In this document: in pieces, positions 40,209 through 52,805 of the stretch | How positions within the stretch are numbered: the stretch's first letter is position 1 | Layout: the number at the start of each line of letters is the position of its first letter | Made by a program: the position numbers and the translations under genes | The notes under the pieces: model-generated | What the model was told of the DNA's origin: nothing | The model's input: the letters and a program-made list of their open reading frames with translations, nothing else | Databases searched by the model: none | Source of the DNA: Lucifuga dentata | Lineage: Eukaryota; Chordata; Actinopteri; Ophidiiformes; Bythitidae | Direction of reading: 5' to 3' | NCBI GenBank assembly: GCA_014773175.1 | Contig: VXCM01000068.1 | Coordinates: 248,001 to 312,000 of the forward strand | DNA: 64,000 nt

Positions 40209-41100
40209 GCTCTCTCGCTCTTGCTTTTGATATGCTGCTAATTTGACAAGTTAAAGTCAGCTTTGTTGCCAGCACCTCAGCATTCATCTCGCTGAGTGCT
40301 CCTTCTGCCCAGTGGTGCAGGAGCCATATGCTCCTCTTCCACATGACTGTTTTGTTGTTGCTGTTGTTTTGGCTGCAGCATCAGCAGCGTCATTTGCTGT
40401 CTTCTGATCACAGTTGGATAAAGACAGGATGTGATGCCACCTGCCACCAAGCCATTTCACACTGTACGGTATGCATAGCTTCAAAAGAGCATCTAGCTGC
40501 TGGGCATATGAGAGCAAATACCATGTCATCTTTCATTATGAACACTGCTAAACTACTGATGATCTCTGGTGTTTAAGTTACAAAAGAGTATTGTGTTCTT
40601 TACACTGGTAAGAGCATATAGCAAAAAAAAAAAAAAAAAAAAANAAAAAAATACACCCTTCTCCTCTTTTCTCTCAGGGGATGTGTTTGTGTTTATATAC
40701 CCAATTAGCCCTCTGGCCACAGCATGGCCATGCATTAGGCTGACATTAGCCCCGGGTGTATGTAGTGTCTGTGTATATGCGTACATAATACAGTGCACCC
40801 CTCTCTCATTTGAGGCATAATTTCAGGGGTGTGAGTGGCTTATTAGGCAGTCTGAGGCAGAGCTTGACAGGGTTGGCCTACTGTTTTGTCAAATAGATTG
40901 GTGGATTGGCTTCCTCACACTCCGCCGCTGTGCTTTGCCTTTGGCCTGTCAGTAAAACCTGTATTGTTGTCTATTAGACCACCGGACCCCCTATTCCTTT
41001 TTTCAAAAATGAATCCCCCACCCCTTCTGCCATTCCCTTGGGTGTTAGTAGAGTGGGGTGGCAGATGGGACAGACACAGAGCTGCCCCATGAGACCACCC

Positions 41101-41195
41101 TCCAACAACACACACACACACACGTAAACATGCACGACCATATATAGACATACACACACGTGACATGCATGCATGCACATATGCATGAGTGTGGT

Positions 41196-41246
<51 letters not shown>

Positions 41247-41378
41247 ACAGCAGCAGCAACACATTGCTCTCCTGGCCCCAGACACAAACCTCATCTGTCA
41301 GCCTGCTGCTTTTGTCTACATCAGAAATATTCTGCACATAAAGTGATGTCTCTGTCCCTGCAACTAAAACTGTGGTGT

Positions 41379-41450
<72 letters not shown>

Positions 41451-41478
41451 AACAATATGGGATGATGTGAAATGATGA

Positions 41479-41509
<31 letters not shown>

Positions 41510-41569
41510 ATACAGAATAGAAAATACTCTCACATCATACATACACTCATACACTCACACACACACACN

Positions 41570-41618
<49 letters not shown>
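41101..41618. repeat. Microsatellite cluster: (AC)n, (GT)n-(GA)n, (GAT)n, (AC)n
   Basis: (AC)n about 41201-41244; (GT)n 41383-41408 running into (GA)n 41409-41448; (GAT)n about 41474-41508; (AC)n 41541-41612 with the N at 41569. All long open frames here are repeat translations. Confidence 0.95.
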
Positions 41619-42179
41619 ACACACCATACAATGCAGGTTCGTGCTTTTTTGATGCCCACAAAATGTTTCACTGAAGATTATATGAAAACTGGCAAGTTTT
41701 ATAAATATATGAATTTGAAATATATGAATTTGCTTGTAATTATAGGTGAGTTTAAGGGTCCAAGTGAAATCAGTCATTTTGAACATATGAGACATGATTA
41801 CCTCTGAAGAGATTAATACATGGAATATTTTAGTCCATTACTTGCAAACATAACTGACACAAACAAACTTCAGTATTGGAAACTTTGCAGACTTAGCTTT
41901 TGTTGTTGCATAATGTTAGTGTCTGTGTTAGAATAATTTGTCTACCTTTTGATCATGGATTGTAGGCTACCTTTAGCAAAGTGGGCATATCCTGTTGAAG
42001 AAACCAAATCCCTGAAGATATCAAAATCATTATATTCCTATACTATTTTATCCCACACATTTCACTGTAATAATCCTGTAATATTTCTCAGTTGTTGTGC
42101 AGTGTCGGTAATGAGGTCTACCCTTGCAGAATATGCACTTCTTTGTGAAGAGAAGACTTTTATGTGACGGTCTTTTTCT

Positions 42180-42560
42180 CTTCCTCTGGGCATAATATTG
42201 ACAATTAGCCAGATTAAAGGAGTTGGGATGTAATTTGGCCCAAACGCGCGTATTGGCTGTTTGTGCGCGCTGCGGTGTGAGGTGAGGAGGGCTCACACTG
42301 GTGATTAATTACAGCCAGGCCGGTTGACAGAGGTGGAGCTCTGCCTGTGCTGTCTGCAGCCGACGTGGAGGGAAATCCAGCCTGGCTAATTGACCCGGCT
42401 TCTGTAAGACCATCTATCAACCGTGGCCCAAGCGCCCCCCTAAGAAACACATTATTCAGAGGTAAGTTAGTTAACCAACTAGCGCTCCACCATTCATTAA
42501 TGACATTAGCCTCTCTCCTGTCTTTCTGCGGGCCAGCGCGTCGTCAGATGTGCACCTCAC
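42180..42560. promoter_or_regulatory. Candidate conserved non-coding block
   Basis: Unlike its AT-rich surroundings, this block is balanced in composition and repeat-free. It has ACAATTAGCC, CGCGCGTATTGG, GTGATTAATTACAG, GGCTAATTGACC and CATTCATTAATGACATTAG. The mix of CpG and TAATTA words looks like a developmental enhancer. No coding frame is convincing. Confidence 0.35.
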
Positions 42561-42923
42561 CAAATGTAGCGTCGAGTTTAGTCAAAGTCAGACATGTGGA
42601 CATGTGAGTTTTTGTGCGGCATAGTTGTTTTCAGTTATATTAGATTTTGTCCCGTTTCTAGATTTTGGCAGTTAAGCACCATCTGAGACAGCTATAGGCC
42701 CAACCAGCATAAAAGTCAGTCCATGCATGAAATCGTGTCAACTTTGAGGTTTTTTTTTTTTTTTTTTTAAAAACACGTTTTAAAATAATAAGTGACATTA
42801 CCCTGTCTTGATACAATACAAGTTGAATATTCCTTTCTTGATTTCTAAGGACAGGTAAATAAGATGAATCTTAATACTTTTTCACTTTAGTGAGAGGAAA
42901 AAAAATTTTTTTAGGACACTTAC

Positions 42924-43246
42924 ACTGTAAAATGTGACAAGTTGACCTTACCTAACAAAATCTAGGAAACCAATTGTCTTGAAAAAGATAAGTAAATAGA
43001 TATATAGTCTTAAGTGCAAGTAGACATAAAATAAATATAACTTAAGACTAATAGTTACATTTAAGTTATATTTATTTTATGTCTACTTGATCTTAAGACT
43101 ATATAGTTCTAGTTACCTTTTTCAAGGCAATTGGTTTCCTAGATTTTTTTTTAAGTAAGATCAACTTGTCACATTTTACNCTTTTTCAAGGCAATTGGTT
43201 TCCTAGATTTTTTTTTAAGTAAGATCAACTTGTCACATTTTACAGT
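42924..43246. mobile_element. Palindromic MITE with ACTGTAAAATG termini
   Basis: Left end ACTGTAAAATGTGACAAGTT; the right end is its inverse, AACTTGTCACATTTTACAGT. The arms pair along almost the whole element, including AAGTAGACATAAAATAAATA against TATTTATTTTATGTCTACTT around a small centre at about 43050-43063. TTAC flanks both sides (42920-42923 and 43247-43250), a possible 4-bp target duplication. The assembly repeat 43117-43243 (N at 43180) lies inside the right arm, so the true length is about 259 bp. No coding capacity; superfamily not assigned. Confidence 0.8.
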
Positions 43247-44334
43247 TTACTCAACACTTAGTTAAGTTGCTCTTGATTGACTTTTGTCTGTGCAGCAAGG
43301 AAATCCCCTTTCCTCCCTAAAGTGGGGAAATCACTGCTTCAATGGACTTCCTCTTGAGAGAGAAACCCAAGTACTTTTGAGATGTGTATGATTTGCGACT
43401 GATCTTTGAGTCAAAGCACCATCAAAAATATACTTATTGAAAAAAAAGGATAATACCTGTTTTTCTGAGGATGCCTAGTCTATATTAATTCACTCTAAAA
43501 ATCTTTGAAACCATAACCGCACATCATCCTGTGTTGCCTACCTGCTCTGTTTTAGATTTCTTTTCCTCTTTTTCTACTGAAGAGCAGAGACAAGTAGGGT
43601 GCAGATCAGCTGTCAGAGCTGTCTGGGTGGTGTGGGTTTTGGCTGAGGAGGAGAGTACACAGAGAAAGATGGAGGGGCTCGGGGTTTGTGTTCTTCACAC
43701 CTGGTCAGGGCCCACATGTGCTTTCACTTGGTTCTCCAGGAAACATCCCTCCAGATATCTCAAAAGAAAAGGGGGAGAGGACACATGGAGACATATATTA
43801 GAGTCAGCTAGAGAAATTATATCTCACCCCCAGAAAGTGACTGAGTCATGCTAGAATGTTTTCCAAATATTACCCCACCCCCCCACACACACACACACCA
43901 CACACCGTTTCTGCACTGAGGCTTGCATAGGCAGAGAGTAATTGTTGTTGGGTCAAATTCTCATTGTCACAATTGACCCTCGGCCAATGATAAAGTATTC
44001 AGTAAGTTATAACTCTGTGTGTGTGTGTGTGTGTGTGTGGGAAGGAGGCTGCATTAAACAAATGTGAATTGGATTCAAACCAAACTATATCATCCACCCT
44101 GTATTAAAGTAAAAGTTATTTGCAAATTTCACAGGATGCACCTGCTCTTATCGTGACCTTCCTCTTCATTCCTACAAACTGTGCATCCTGTGTGAGGTGG
44201 CCCTAAAGCGCCACCTACCTGTACAAGTGTAGAGCTTCATTTTTTTAGCCTATAAATCTTGAACCATTCATTTCAGTGATTTAGTTTTTCTTTAGTTATT
44301 TTGCTCACCATGGTTTTTTGTAAGCTTATTCATT

Positions 44335-44371
<37 letters not shown>

Positions 44372-44509
44372 AACTTTGTCACATGCAGCGATGTAGTTGT
44401 TGCATCCTGATGGTAGCAACACTGTGACAGCAATCACAAACAACCATTTTATCTCTTGCTGTCCTCAGTATGGCAGCATGCATAAATATGCAGGAGGATA
44501 TCTAATCAA

Positions 44510-44640
44510 ATAAATCCATTCATTAGGAGAGCTGCTGGTATTTCTGCTTTTGCATTAATTACGTAGCCATTACCATATCAATTAGAGAAATCAGAGATCA
44601 TGTAATTAAGGTTTAACCAAAAGCACCTGCTGCCTCTGAG
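44510..44640. promoter_or_regulatory. Candidate conserved non-coding block
   Basis: Repeat-free stretch with TTTTGCATTAATTACG, ATATCAATTAGAG and CATGTAATTAAGG, then an E-box CACCTG. A homeodomain-type word cluster with no coding frame; function inferred only from composition. Confidence 0.3.
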
Positions 44641-47600
44641 CTATGTTGAGCTTGTGTGTGTGTGCGTGGATGCACCAGTCCTAATCTAATCTCTGGCCTT
44701 TGACAGGACTCCCCCACATCAATCCTGAGCTGTCGGAATCCATCTTTTTTTTTTTGTTTTGTTTTTGTTTATGGGGTGGGTGGTGGTGATGGTGTGTTTG
44801 TAGGGGGCGTAGTGGGAAATGTTGTCATGGTGATCCAATTGATTGGCAGGGACGCTTGATTAGAAAAGAAGAAAGGGAGACAGGTGGAAGGAGGTGGGCT
44901 ATACATCCAAAGGAACAGATTGGGACAAAGTGAAGACTCGCTGGATGTCACGAGGGGAGTCCTCTCTGTTTGGGCTCTGTAATATCTTATAAAATGATAA
45001 CCAGTAACTCTAAAGGTCCACAGAGAGTATTCTGAGGTTTCAGGGTTTAGCACAATGCCATCAGATGTTCTTGTCTTTGGCTTGAATGTAATTAAATGCA
45101 ACCCAAGATTAGAAATATTTCTGAAATTTGCTGCGTAGATAGATTTGTACCAGTGAGTATGAAACAATTATTGAGTTTTTCCCAAGTTGATGGTGGTAGT
45201 GACCACATAGGGAGAATGTACACATGGAGTGTTTTTGGTGTGCGTTGGCCACCTGTGGGGAAAAGATAGATGATGTGGAGAGGAGGATGGAATAATTCTT
45301 TTAATGAAGGGGTAAGAGGAAGTCATGTATAAGTAATCTAAGAAAAATACACAGAGGAAAAGAGACAGGGCAGGGGAGGAGATGAGGAACAGGAGAAGGG
45401 AGGAGCCAGGGGAAGGGAATAGGACTCATGGGGACAAGTCTCAACTGTTGGGGTGACACCAACGTCCGGCTTCCTCCCCTGAACTTTTCCTGTCTCATTT
45501 CCTTTCTTCTTCTAAGTCTCCTTTTCTCTGTCTGACTTTTTTTTCCCCCTCATCGAGGTCAACCCTACCCCCACCTACATGCACACACCAGGGTTAGGCT
45601 CTGCTCAGTTCAGTTCATTAAGGCAATTCAGTAAATTAAAAATTTATTGAATTAAATTTACTGAATTAAAGAAACTGAATGCTATGTGTTTATTCAAGAT
45701 ATATTAGAAACTGTTAAAGGGTCAAGCATGCTTTAGCACACTGACTAATTTGTGTATTATTTTCCATTTCGTGAAAATCAACCTACAGAGACTTGAAACT
45801 TGTTTGACGTACATCTTCCATCATGACCATCCACCACCTTTATTTTTTTAGTTTTTAGAAGTTATGTTATTGTTGTATGGTAATGCAGCTGAGAGCAGAC
45901 AAAATGTCAAGACTTCATTGGGTTTTCATGCACTCGTGGGGAAACTCCAACATCTAAAATTTCAGGGTTGGAAATATGACAAACTGCACTTTTAAATTAA
46001 TAAATTTACAAATTCTTTCCTGCAGTCAAAGTTTACTTAAACATACAAAGAAGAAAAACATACCCTGCTTGCAGCTTCATTAGCATGCAGTACTGACAAG
46101 TCTGTCACGAAGCTGCTATTCGCCACTTGTCCACTAGTTGTCTCCCTTGAGTTCCCTTCTTCAACTTGTTACATGACTTACACACCTGTTCCCTATTTCC
46201 TGATTAGCACCTGTCTCCACATACACACCAGCCAATTTCTGCTAGTCTCTGATAGTTTTTCTCACTAGCATTCTCCTGTAGTGTTTTAACTTCTCTTCTG
46301 TTTGCCTACTTGTATTTATGACCCACAGTTAGCTTGTCTTTGGACCATTGTTCACCTGCCTCACCTGTTTTGATTCATTCACCTGTTCAACCTACCATCC
46401 TGTTACCCACTGTAAGCTTGCTTTTAACTACTATTTGTCTGCATTATCCTTTCAATCTCTTCATCTCTGACTGCCAACTTGTTGCTAACTACTGTAAAAG
46501 CCTGCCTTTTGATCAATTGACATTGACAAAGTTCATGATGATTGATGATCTCAAGCAAGTTTCAAGTCTCTTCAGGTTGATTTTACTAACATGAATCGAT
46601 ACAAATGGAGTCTTGAGTGTAGGAACTCTAAACATTTAGGATACGCTTTGGAAACTGGTCAGTAGTAATGTGAACTAGTGCTGTTTTTTTTTTAGTTAAT
46701 GAGATAAAATGTGCATAACTACTGGTATCTCCACACCTACACTACTGTCAGTTTGTTACCTGAAATGATCTTGTGCCCTCAAACATCATCTTGCATCCTT
46801 CCAAATTGTTTTCGGCTCCTGTCTCTGTCCTGTTTGCAGTCTTGGCAAACATTTTGCCATCTTCATATCACTGACTAAAACACAAGTGGGGTGACAGTAA
46901 TGCAAAGATGGCAGAATGATTGCCATATTTTACTGTTGTTCCAGGCACACGTAAACTGCTCTTCTGTCATGATTCCATCACTTGCATGTTTTATTTGCAA
47001 TTTGAGCATTTTCAGACATAACTGGAAACAGATTTACTGCAGTGTATGTGTAGATAGTTTTGATATTAAAATAAGTTTTTTATTTTCACATCTTGGGCAA
47101 TTTAACTTGTTTTGTTATTGGAAAAAAAAGGCTTTTCAGAAAAAGTTCTAATCATACATCACACTCTCAAACATTAGCCTCTTACAAATAGTGTATGTTT
47201 TTTTTTACACATTCCATCAATCATGTTGCGATGAACACAAAGCTCTTTTCTTTTCTTTTGTCTTTGTTGGAGTAACTTGGGTTGGAATGTAGATACCTCT
47301 CAGTCAGAATGGGTCAGATTTGAATACTCAGCACTTCAGTCTGATTGATGGCCATAGATTTGATGTGTTTATAGCAATATGCATTATAACGCCACTAGAT
47401 GGCAGAAGTAACCTGGATAAATGTCTCAGTTTATATAGGTGCTTTATTTGCCCAAATATCAAATCTCTCCATATTCAACTGCATTCTGTTTGTCATATTT
47501 ACTGTGTTCATTCATTGTCAGTTTATATGAAAAAATTGCACCAGTTAGAGACAGAAAAGAGTTGAAGTGTTTGTAGCGTTACACATATTTGTCAGAGCTT

Positions 47601-49052
47601 AAGAAAAAAAAAGTCTTTGTAGAGCTTGTCTTTTGAGGTTTTAATGACTGACTGGTTTGTTAATAAGGCACTGTAGGACTTGCTTTAACAGTAAAAAAAA
47701 AAAAAAAAAAAAAACTCAGAGAATTTCAGTTTAAGCTATTGTATCTCTGCCACTGAGGCTATGTTTTCTCCCAAGTCTGTTGGTTGATTGTTAGTAGGAT
47801 TACTCAAAAAGTTATTAAGAAATTTTGACAAATTTGGTGTAAGGAAGCGGCATGGCAGGGAAAAAAAAACCATTCGATTTGGGTGTGGATCTGCATCCAG
47901 GGGCAGATACAGGAATTTAAAATATATATATATTTTTTTTTTTTCTTAACATTGCAAGATATTTGTTGTCAGTTTCTGCAAAAGTATTACTTCAATCTCA
48001 ATGGAAAAAAGAGGCATATTTATCTCATAATAAACTGCAAATTGCACCTACCAATAGGTGCAATTTGGTCCAGATCTGAATAAGAATCTAGATCTGTTCA
48101 CTAAAATATGTTTATTTCGTTAATGAAATTGCCATACAAGAACAAACAGGGCAGAAACATGCAACAACCACTAAGATAATGCTGATTCAGTAGCAAGCAA
48201 ATGGTTTTGACTATAATAGTTCTGTAAATAGAGGCAGTTATGCAATTCTTATGTTCAGTCAGCAACTCTCAGATTAGCACAGAGTATGCATACACTTGCA
48301 GTGCTGCAGTTTTTACACAACCAGTGCACTATTGCATACACAAATAGTGCCTGTCAATCTTTTTAAGGCTTTTGTCATTTCCAGTTTGTGTGACTGGGTG
48401 ATATTCACTACTGACTCATTGGTTATAACTCTGATCTGCTGACCAACAAGTTAATGATGGTTTCCTGTCACTAATACACTGTGGCAGATTTACACTGAGC
48501 TTCCTCAGAATACAACACCAGGTCACATGAGCCCTTTAGATAAGGTAGCAGGGTGCTGGGCTGTGGCACTGTGTGGACATGAAGCCTGCCCTTGGCGTGT
48601 TACCTACCATATGGCATTCCCAATCCGTACTGTCTCTTCTGGTGCAGTGCCAGTGGAGGAAAGATGGCGAGGAGAGATTAATTTGAGTCTTTAATTTATG
48701 ATGCAGATATTCTTACTGTCATGCCTACCTCTGGAAAGATATATACTGGTTTATCAAGATGGACTGGACTTGACATTACCCTTTAGTTTTACATGTACTT
48801 ATTTAACAGATAATTTGTTAAATTTGGCCATGTGATTATATCTGTGCAGCATGTTGCCTTATCAGAGCACCACTAAGCTTTGCAGTCCTGTGGAGTTTGA
48901 GTTGGCTGGGTGGTGCAGTGCAGTGTTGACCCTTGCTCCCTGATGATGCTGTAAGATGTGCCCACAGGGGGAGCTATGAACCATGGTGTAGTCAGTGTTG
49001 TGGATGACTCCTGATTCTGCCGCACGTGTTGTTTTTGTCCTGACAGTCCTGT

Positions 49053-51457
49053 ATGTGAGTGAAGTTGGCTCAGCCACATTCTTGAAATAATGAAAAAATA
49101 GTGTCATCTTTTAGTGCTANGAGTGAAGTTGGCTCAGCCACATTCTTGAAATAATGAAAAAATAGTGTCATCTTTTAGTGCTACATTTATGCTGATTTGT
49201 GCTGAAAAAAATATTATTTGTGCTGCCTCTGTTTTTAAGATATTAACAGTTATAATAAAGGTCATCCAGAGGTTAACCAGCTCAGCCTCTGTCTGATTCG
49301 AACCAAACCAGTGCCATTCTTTAGTACTTCGTTTGTGCTGATTTGTGCTGAAAAAATTATTATTTGTGTTGCCTTCATTTTTAAGATATTAACAATTTTA
49401 TTAAAGGTCACCCAGAGGTCAACCAGCTCAGCCACTTTGTCTGATTCGAACCAAACCAGTGCCATTCTTTAGTGCTTTTTGTGCTGAAAAAAATTGTCAT
49501 TTGTGCTGCTACCACATATCAGATATTAACAGTTTTCAGCTGATGATGTCATCAGGTCCATTTGTTCACATTAAATACAGTGTAATGGTTTTATTTCTTT
49601 TCTAAGAAACATGTTATATGCGTTGTGTTTTATGTAGGAAGTCAGGTGCAGCAAGGTAAGAATTATCAACCACAAACTTTTTTTGTAATGAACACAACAT
49701 CTAAACAATAACAGAGCTTACGCTGTGTGCTGCTGTGTAGGATACCAGCCGCCGACACTCCACCACGAACATGAGTCTTCAAAATAAGAATATTATTATT
49801 GTGCTTTTATCATCAAGTTATTATAAATGTCACTTTATAATAATAGCATATATGCAGTCTCTTATTGTTATAACTGTCACTTTATACTTTGCCATAATAT
49901 CAAAATAAGACACCTAATTTGCATTTTATATAGCAGAAGGATGGGGATTACTAAACTGCTGAGTCATGCTGATCAGTAAATCAGTAAATAATGGGAGAAA
50001 TTTAAGAGAGTCACACAAACAAAACTTTTAATGGCACAAACCAGCACAAATGAAGCAAAAACAAACAAGACCATTTTGGGTCAATTTGGCCATAGTTTTG
50101 GGGGGGGGGGCCGGACCGGCGATGTCATCACCAAAAATGAAACTTTTTATATCTAAAAAACCGTAGCAGCACAAATGAAACTTTTAATGACACAAACCAC
50201 CACAAATTAAGCACAAACAATAGAGACCAGTTTGTGTCAATTTGGAGCAGGTTGGGGGGCTGAGTGAGCTCAGAATGATCAATAAAATATTCTTTAATAT
50301 CCCAAAAATGATAGCAGCAAGAAAATTTTAACACACACACACCAGTAAAAATGAAGCACAAATGACTGAGACTATTTTCCCAGAGTTTTGTGTTAGGTGG
50401 GGGCCATTGTCACTCTTTTTTTTTTTTTTTTTTAAGCAATGCGGAAGGTGTTTGCATGACATTATGCGCCTCCAATGATGATTGGCCAAGCAAAGAGATA
50501 CAAAGAGGTACGGAGAAAACTGAGGTATTTAGAGAGGATAAATAAACAATGTTTTGGGGCGGTTAACCAGCCATTGTTAACATCCAGTGCCACTGTTGAA
50601 ATGCACAGTTGACTGTGCGGTGAAAAGGATTGTGCAAGAAGCATGAATATGCCAGGATGCGCAGATGATCCATTGCAGAGTTACGTGTCATGTCCGCATG
50701 AAGCATGAACTTAATATCTCATATGTAACAGCACAAATGACAATTTTTTTTCAGCACTAATCAGCACAAATGTAGCACTAACAAATGAAACTGGTTTGGT
50801 TAGAATCAAATAAAGTGGCCTAGCTGGTTGATCTCTGCATGACCTTTAATAAAATTGTTAATTTCTTAAAAATGAAGGCAGCACAAATAATAATTTTTTC
50901 AGCACAAATCAGCAGAAACAAAGCACTAAAGAATGGTACTGGTTTGGTTTGAATCAGACAAAGAGGCTGAGCTGGTTGACCTCTGGGTAACCTTTACTAA
51001 ACTGTTAATATCTTAAAAATGAAGGCAGCACAAATAATAATTTTTTTCAGCACAAACGAAGCACTAGAGAATGGTACTGGTTTAGTTTGAATCAGAAAAA
51101 GTGGCTGAGCTCTGACCTCAGATGACCTTTAATAAAATTGTTAATATCTTAAAAATGAAGGCAGCACAAGAATAATTTTTTTCAGCGCAAACGAAGCACT
51201 AAAGAATGGCACTGGTTTGGTTTGAATCAGACAAAGTGGCTGAGCTGGTTGACCTCTGGATGACCTTTATTATAACTGTTAATATTTAATATTTTAAAAA
51301 CAGAGGCAGCACAAATAATAATTTTTTCAGCACAAATCAACAGGACAAACGGGTTTAGAAAATGGATGGATGGACAAATCAGCACAAATGTAGCACTAAA
51401 GAATGACACTAGTTTTTCATTATTTCAAGAATGTGGCTGAGCCAACTCCACTCACAT
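49053..51457. mobile_element. Foldback / long-TIR DNA transposon built of about 150-bp subrepeats, with 9-bp target duplication
   Basis: The left end ATGTGAGTGAAGTTGGCTCA recurs inverted at the right end as TGAGCCAACTCCACTCACAT, and the match continues inward through the CATTCTTGAAATAATGA part. Flanks are CAGTCCTGT (49044-49052) and CAGTCATGT (51458-51466), 8 of 9 equal, fitting a 9-bp target duplication. Inside are subrepeats of about 130-150 bp: minus-oriented copies near 49201, 49347 and 49482; plus-oriented copies near 50035, 50190, 50334, 50745, 50894, 51042, 51175 and 51321. A 9-bp duplication with long inverted ends is Mutator-like. No transposase frame is present. The N at 49120 splits a 63-bp artifact repeat. 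Confidence 0.8.
51340..51373 (+). mobile_element. Very short 5'-truncated non-LTR tail insertion with 8-bp target duplication
   Basis: The segment ending TAGAAAATGGATGGATGG matches the common 3' tail of fish LINE/SINE elements as I remember it. It is flanked by ACAAATCA at 51332-51339 and 51374-51381, and it interrupts one subrepeat of the foldback element. It is only about 34 bp long, so family assignment is tentative. Confidence 0.6.
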
Positions 51458-52674
51458 CAGTCATGTTGTGTTTGTCCTCTTAGGTTTTAGAGGTAGTGGT
51501 TGATGTAATTTTTAAATTTTGCTTTTTCAACTGTTTGATTGAAGGCTCACAAAATGAAAAAATCCCAGCTGTAGGTTTTTTACCAAAACCCTTCATGTTT
51601 AATGGTAGACTCAAGCAGTGGTCTCTCTTTGTTGCAATACCATGTATTTGTCAATAGAGGGGGCTATTTGACCTCTATTCTTTACCATTTAATGCTCCTT
51701 CCTTTTTTACATTTGATCTTCTCTGATGGCCACCCATAATCTTTTTCATGTAGGAAGGCAGTATTATGATCCTTTGAGCCACTTCAAATCATGAAATGTG
51801 CTACTCATCCACACCGTAACAACACAAACGCAGCAAAGGAGTGAGGGGTTCGAGTCAATTTTCATTATCTTGCCTGATAGTGAGTGATGCAGCTGCTAAA
51901 ATAACTCTGCTGTAAGGTACAGTTGATGGTGCACCACACTATCTCACTGTAGGCTGTGAGATAGTGTGTGTGGACCTCTGCCGCTAGAGACATTCTGTAT
52001 TAGAAATGTTGAAGTGGATTCAGCATCAGCAGCATAGTAACCAGCAAGCCAGTTGGTTGGATCTGTACATTAGACAGAGTGGCTGTCGCCACGGAAAAGA
52101 AGAAACTACATTACTTTTATTATACCAATTCTCGTTTAATTAAGCATTTGTTTGAGAAATACTCTCTAGCTCTGTATGGCCATGTGATCTATCTCCAATG
52201 AGAAATAAGACTAAATTAGATCAGGAAATGAAAATATTTCCAGCAAGGGTTTCACTTGTGGCATTGGTGTGAATTAGTGTAACGCTGACCTTTAAATTCA
52301 GGAGTTATTAGCAACTAATTCTCTCAGTGCAGTGCAATGCCTGTGTCTTTCTCCCCAGCAAACACACACCTGACCTGCAAAATGTGGCTTCTCAAGAAGA
52401 AGCAAACAACCTGCCTCTGGCAAGCCATCTCTGCAGCAACCCATTCTGTTTCTGTTTCCAGCTGAGCTGTGCCACTGAACCACACTCGAGCAGTTCCATG
52501 ACTGACAGTCTGTGATGCACTGAGCTGTTTCTGGATTTGTGACACTGCATATGATTCCATGTGTCGAATAGGCTGTCTCTCCCCTCTCTTTCACTGTGAG
52601 GAGTTTGTGTGTGGGTATGTGACAGTGTGTGTGTGGTTCTGTCATGTCCCTGCTATTGTTTTTAGAGGAGCAGT

Positions 52675-52805
52675 GGAGCGACTAATGTGCTGGCGGGTGC
52701 TGGCCAACATACAAGAGAGCTTTGGTAATAGCTGTGTGTNGGAGCGACTAATGTGCTGGCGGGTGCTGGCCAACATACAAGAGAGCTTTGGTAATAGCTG
52801 TGTGT
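52675..52805. repeat. 65-bp direct repeat split by N (probable assembly artifact)
   Basis: Copies 52675-52739 and 52741-52805 are identical around the N at 52740, in intergenic sequence. Confidence 0.85.

Noticed and set aside
40915..41337. Antisense frames of 80-140 codons
   Set aside because: They are translations of (CA)n microsatellites (VCVCVC).
46090..46520. Repeated CACCTGTTCC/CTGATTAGCACCTGTC words resembling old fish LTR fragments
   Set aside because: No paired LTRs, primer site, target duplication or coding frame could be found.
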